From Verrucomicrobiota bacterium (GTDB lineage Bacteria; Verrucomicrobiota; Verrucomicrobiia; Limisphaerales; AV2): a stretch of DNA of 7,634 bases. Made by a program: the position numbers and the translations under genes. The notes beneath the pieces were generated by a model that was given only the letters and a program-made list of their open reading frames with translations, did no database searches and was not told the origin of the DNA. Numbering within the stretch: position 1 is the stretch's first letter; each line of letters starts with the position of its first letter. Location: the NCBI GenBank assembly GCA_003218935.1, contig QHPA01000256.1, positions 1 to 7,634 of the forward strand. The letters run 5' to 3'. Shown in pieces: positions 5,353 to 7,634 of this stretch.

Positions 5353-6605
5353 AAGCCATTCTGCCATTGTTCATTTTTATCGACGCCTGCGGTTGGGAGC
5401 TCCTCAAGCACGATCCCTTCGCCCGCGATTTCGCGCCGTACCGCAAGCGGCTCGACTCAGTCTTCGGCTATAGTTCCACCTGCGTGCCTTCCATCCTCTC
5501 CGGTCGCTGGCCGGAGGAGCATCGCAACTGGTGTTACTTCGTTTATGACCCGGAAAATTCTCCCTTCAAGTCGCTACGCCGGCTTCGTTGGCTGCCGGCG
5601 GCGATCACGAGTCGGCGCATTTTCCGCCGTTGGCTGAGCAAGTTCGTGAAAGTTCACCTGAAATTTCGCGGTTACTTTGACCTCTACAACATCCCCTTCA
5701 AGCATATTTCGCTCTTCGATTTCACGGAAAAGAAAAGCCCGCTCAAACCCGGCGGCATGAACCGCGGGCCGAACATTTTCGACTTTCTGGAAATTCGCGA
5801 GATCCCTTATCACGTGAGCGACCCGACGAAGAGCGAGTGGGAGAATTTGCAGGTCGTCACCGCTGATGTTCGCTCCGAGCGAATTGATTTCGCTTTCATT
5901 TATTGGCCCGCACTGGACGGGCTTTTGCATCGGGTGGGCAATCAATCGCCGGCGTTGCCCGCAAAACTCCGGCAATACGAGCAATGGATTTCACAACTGT
6001 TGTCCGTTGCCCGCCAACACTACGAGGAAATCCACCTCTACGTCTTCAGCGACCACGGCATGGCCAACTGTGACGAGCTGCTCGATCTCAAGTCCAGCAT
6101 CGAGGCGCTCGAGGTTCGGATGAAGCAGGACTACGCCGTAGTGTATGATTCCACGATGGCGCGCTTCTGGTTCTTTAACGATCGGGCGCGCTGCCAGATC
6201 GGCGATTGCTTGCGACAGATTCCGCAGGGTCGAATCCTGCCGGACGCGGAGTTAAAACAGTTGCGCGCTTTTTTCCCCGACCGCTACTTCGGCGAACTGA
6301 TCTTTCTCGTCAAGGAAGGCGTGTTGATTGTGCCAAGTCACATGGGCGAGCGGCCGATCCGGGCCATGCACGGTTATCATCCGGGCGAAAAACACAGCTA
6401 CGCTGCGCTGCTGACGAATCGGCCGGAAGTCCCCGACGACATCGTGGCCATCCCTGATATTTTCCGCCTGATGACCCGCGATGCCGAGCTGGCGAGGGCA
6501 AGCAATGGAGCATGTCAAGCAGGCACGAAATGGTCGGTTTCCGAATTGGAACGTTTTGGAACTCCGGAGGTCGGAAAGGCCCCCGCGAAACTCGCACGTT
6601 CATGA
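5349..6605 (+). CDS. alkaline phosphatase superfamily protein (type I phosphodiesterase/nucleotide pyrophosphatase-like)
   Basis: A 418-aa hydrolase-like protein of the alkaline phosphatase superfamily, expected to use two metal ions on phosphoester or phosphodiester bonds. Metal-ligand candidates are spread as usual: D12 in FIFIDACGW, the nucleophile segment GYSSTCVPSILSGRWPEEH (40-58, probably S43 or T44), D190 and H194 in ALDGLLH, D235-H236 in FSDHGM, and H341 (perhaps with H344) in HGYHP. The CVPS core recalls the sulfatase CxPSR signature but lacks the Arg and the spacing, so a sulfatase is less likely. The first residues are hydrophobic but form the metal-binding strand, so no convincing signal peptide is seen and a cytoplasmic location is likely. 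Translation is probably coupled to the receiver gene (ATGA overlap; no Shine-Dalgarno). The substrate may be a glycan- or lipid-linked phosphate, by context only. Confidence 0.85.
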   Translation: MKAILPLFIFIDACGWELLKHDPFARDFAPYRKRLDSVFGYSSTCVPSILSGRWPEEHRNWCYFVYDPENSPFKSLRRLRWLPAAITSRRIFRRWLSKFVKVHLKFRGYFDLYNIPFKHISLFDFTEKKSPLKPGGMNRGPNIFDFLEIREIPYHVSDPTKSEWENLQVVTADVRSERIDFAFIYWPALDGLLHRVGNQSPALPAKLRQYEQWISQLLSVARQHYEEIHLYVFSDHGMANCDELLDLKSSIEALEVRMKQDYAVVYDSTMARFWFFNDRARCQIGDCLRQIPQGRILPDAELKQLRAFFPDRYFGELIFLVKEGVLIVPSHMGERPIRAMHGYHPGEKHSYAALLTNRPEVPDDIVAIPDIFRLMTRDAELARASNGACQAGTKWSVSELERFGTPEVGKAPAKLARS

Positions 6606-7634
6606 AAGAACCGGCCTCCTCCCTTCAAAGCTTCGAAGCTTTTCAGGCCAACTCTTACTTCAATGCCCTGGACGGCCTGCGCGCGGTTTCGATCCTGATG
6701 GTGCTGCTGCATCACGTGCCACGGTTTCAGCAGGCCCTGGTGCACACCCTGCAGGACAACGGACGCTATGGCGTGGCATTTTTCTTTGTCATCAGCGGGT
6801 TCCTGATCTGCACTCTGTTTCTGCGCGAAGAGGAAAAGACCGGGAGGATCGATCTCTGGAAGTTTTACGGTCGCCGTGCCCTCCGATTGCTGCCGCTTTA
6901 TTACGCTGCGTTGTTGCTGCAAGGCGTGTTCGTTTTCGTGTTCAAACAGTATGCTCCCGAAAACCAGGAACTCTTCAGGGAAAAACTTCCGGCCTACCTC
7001 CTTTATTACAGCAACTGGCTGGCGACGGCGACCCAAGGCCCTTTTTTCTGCGCGTGGTCGCTCGCGGTGGAAGAACAGTTTTACCTGGCGTTTGGATTAC
7101 TTATGTTCCTCGCCAACCGCCGCCTCGTCGTCGGCGCGGCGCTGGCCGTGCTGACCGCGAAGGCCGTCGTCTATGCGTTGTTTGGCAACATCGATGCCGA
7201 CTCCACGCTTTGGCGTGTGGTTTTCAGTTATCAGGAGCCGATCTTATTGGGGGTCCTGATCGCCTTTGCGCTGAACCGCCGGCGGAGGTATGAGTTTTTC
7301 GCGCGGCGGCTTGGCCCCGCCTGGGCGCCCGCGTGCCTCGGCGCTGCGACGGCGGCGTGGCTCTGCGTGCACCCCATGCGGACACAGAGTTCATGGGACT
7401 CGCAGTTGCTCTATTTACTCATGGCGCTGACTTTGGTCAGCTTGGTCATTCGCTCCAACACGCCCGTGCTCGGCGGCAGGTTGATGACCCATGTGGGGAA
7501 GATCAGTTACGGTATTTATCTGCTCCACATGTTTGTCATCAGTTCGGTGAAAAAATTACCGGGAGGCAACTCTCCCGCGCTCTGCTTTTTCGCCTGTTCG
7601 ATCGTAGTCATCGCTGCGGCGACTTTGGTCTATA
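6602..7634 (+). CDS. acyltransferase 3 family membrane protein (partial, runs off the window)
   Basis: The frame from ATG 6602 stays open for 344 codons to the window edge. It encodes a multi-spanning inner-membrane O-acyltransferase of the OafA/NodX type, which adds acetyl or other acyl groups to sugars of surface glycans. Motifs in order are LDGLRAVSILMVLLHH (R27 and H37/H38, the conserved Arg-His pair), GVAFFFVISGFLI, RRALRLLPLYY, AWSLAVEEQFYL, and late GKISYGIYLLHM. Many hydrophobic segments match the usual ten-helix fold. The first 20 residues are soluble. Its ATG overlaps the phosphodiesterase stop by 4 nt, and the nearest GGAGG (6564-6568) is too far upstream to serve it, so it is probably translated by coupling. 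The last part of the protein and any C-terminal extra domain are outside the window. Confidence 0.95.
   Translation, partial: MKEPASSLQSFEAFQANSYFNALDGLRAVSILMVLLHHVPRFQQALVHTLQDNGRYGVAFFFVISGFLICTLFLREEEKTGRIDLWKFYGRRALRLLPLYYAALLLQGVFVFVFKQYAPENQELFREKLPAYLLYYSNWLATATQGPFFCAWSLAVEEQFYLAFGLLMFLANRRLVVGAALAVLTAKAVVYALFGNIDADSTLWRVVFSYQEPILLGVLIAFALNRRRRYEFFARRLGPAWAPACLGAATAAWLCVHPMRTQSSWDSQLLYLLMALTLVSLVIRSNTPVLGGRLMTHVGKISYGIYLLHMFVISSVKKLPGGNSPALCFFACSIVVIAAATLVY

Noticed and set aside
5481..5510. Sulfatase-type CxPSR formylglycine site in the phosphodiesterase
   Set aside because: The sequence reads CVPSI, lacking the Arg, and the distance to the following Gly-Arg is three residues too short.
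6481..7293. 270-codon + strand frame across the phosphodiesterase end and the acyltransferase start
   Set aside because: It overlaps two well-supported proteins in another frame and its translation is low-complexity Arg/Gly/Pro-rich.

Overview
The window is a compact, moderately high-GC bacterial segment with every supported gene on the + strand. It looks like part of an exopolysaccharide or surface-glycan biosynthesis locus with its own signalling genes. No gene is diagnostic of a taxon. The style (NarL-type regulator, polyprenyl-phosphate glycosylphosphotransferase, receiver and STAS proteins inside a glycan operon) would suit an environmental Gram-negative such as Verrucomicrobiota or a relative, but this is a low-confidence guess. 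No tRNA, rRNA, CRISPR array, insertion sequence or clear intrinsic terminator was seen.

Layout: (1) 36-665, a NarL/LuxR-type response regulator, perhaps preceded by the last codons of an upstream gene (stop at 31-33). (2) 666-839, the only real non-coding gap, holding a symmetric CCCCA-N6-TGGGG-N6-CCCCA element that is a candidate control region. (3) 840-4599, the glycan block: a GT4 glycosyltransferase, a uridine-kinase-like P-loop kinase, a short-form sugar transferase (phosphoglycosyl transferase), and a frameshifted composite protein made of a degenerate nucleotidyltransferase, a left-handed beta-helix and a second, catalytically degenerate sugar-transferase domain. (4) 4602-5352, a signalling insert: a STAS-domain anti-sigma-factor-antagonist-like protein and a stand-alone CheY-like receiver. 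(5) 5349 to the window end, an alkaline-phosphatase-superfamily phosphodiesterase and the start of a membrane acyltransferase-3 protein that runs off the edge.

From 840 onward the genes are packed as one transcription unit. Four junctions are 4-nt ATGA overlaps (2039, 2671, 5349, 6602), two others leave gaps of only 1-2 nt, and the largest gap is 16 nt. A working model (inference): the sugar transferase at 2671 loads the first sugar phosphate onto a polyprenyl carrier at the membrane, the GT4 enzyme extends it, and the phosphodiesterase and acyltransferase trim or decorate the glycan. The STAS protein, the receiver and the upstream regulator control the process. The most unusual element is the composite gene at 3401-4599. 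Its sugar-transferase half aligns by eye with its active neighbour but has Lys-Arg where the catalytic Asp-Glu should be, and its nucleotidyltransferase half has lost the GxGTR and PKP signatures. It is therefore a candidate non-enzymatic partner or scaffold. It is also split by a -1-type frameshift near 3836-3850, which is either a base-call error, a real mutation or, less likely, programmed slippage.
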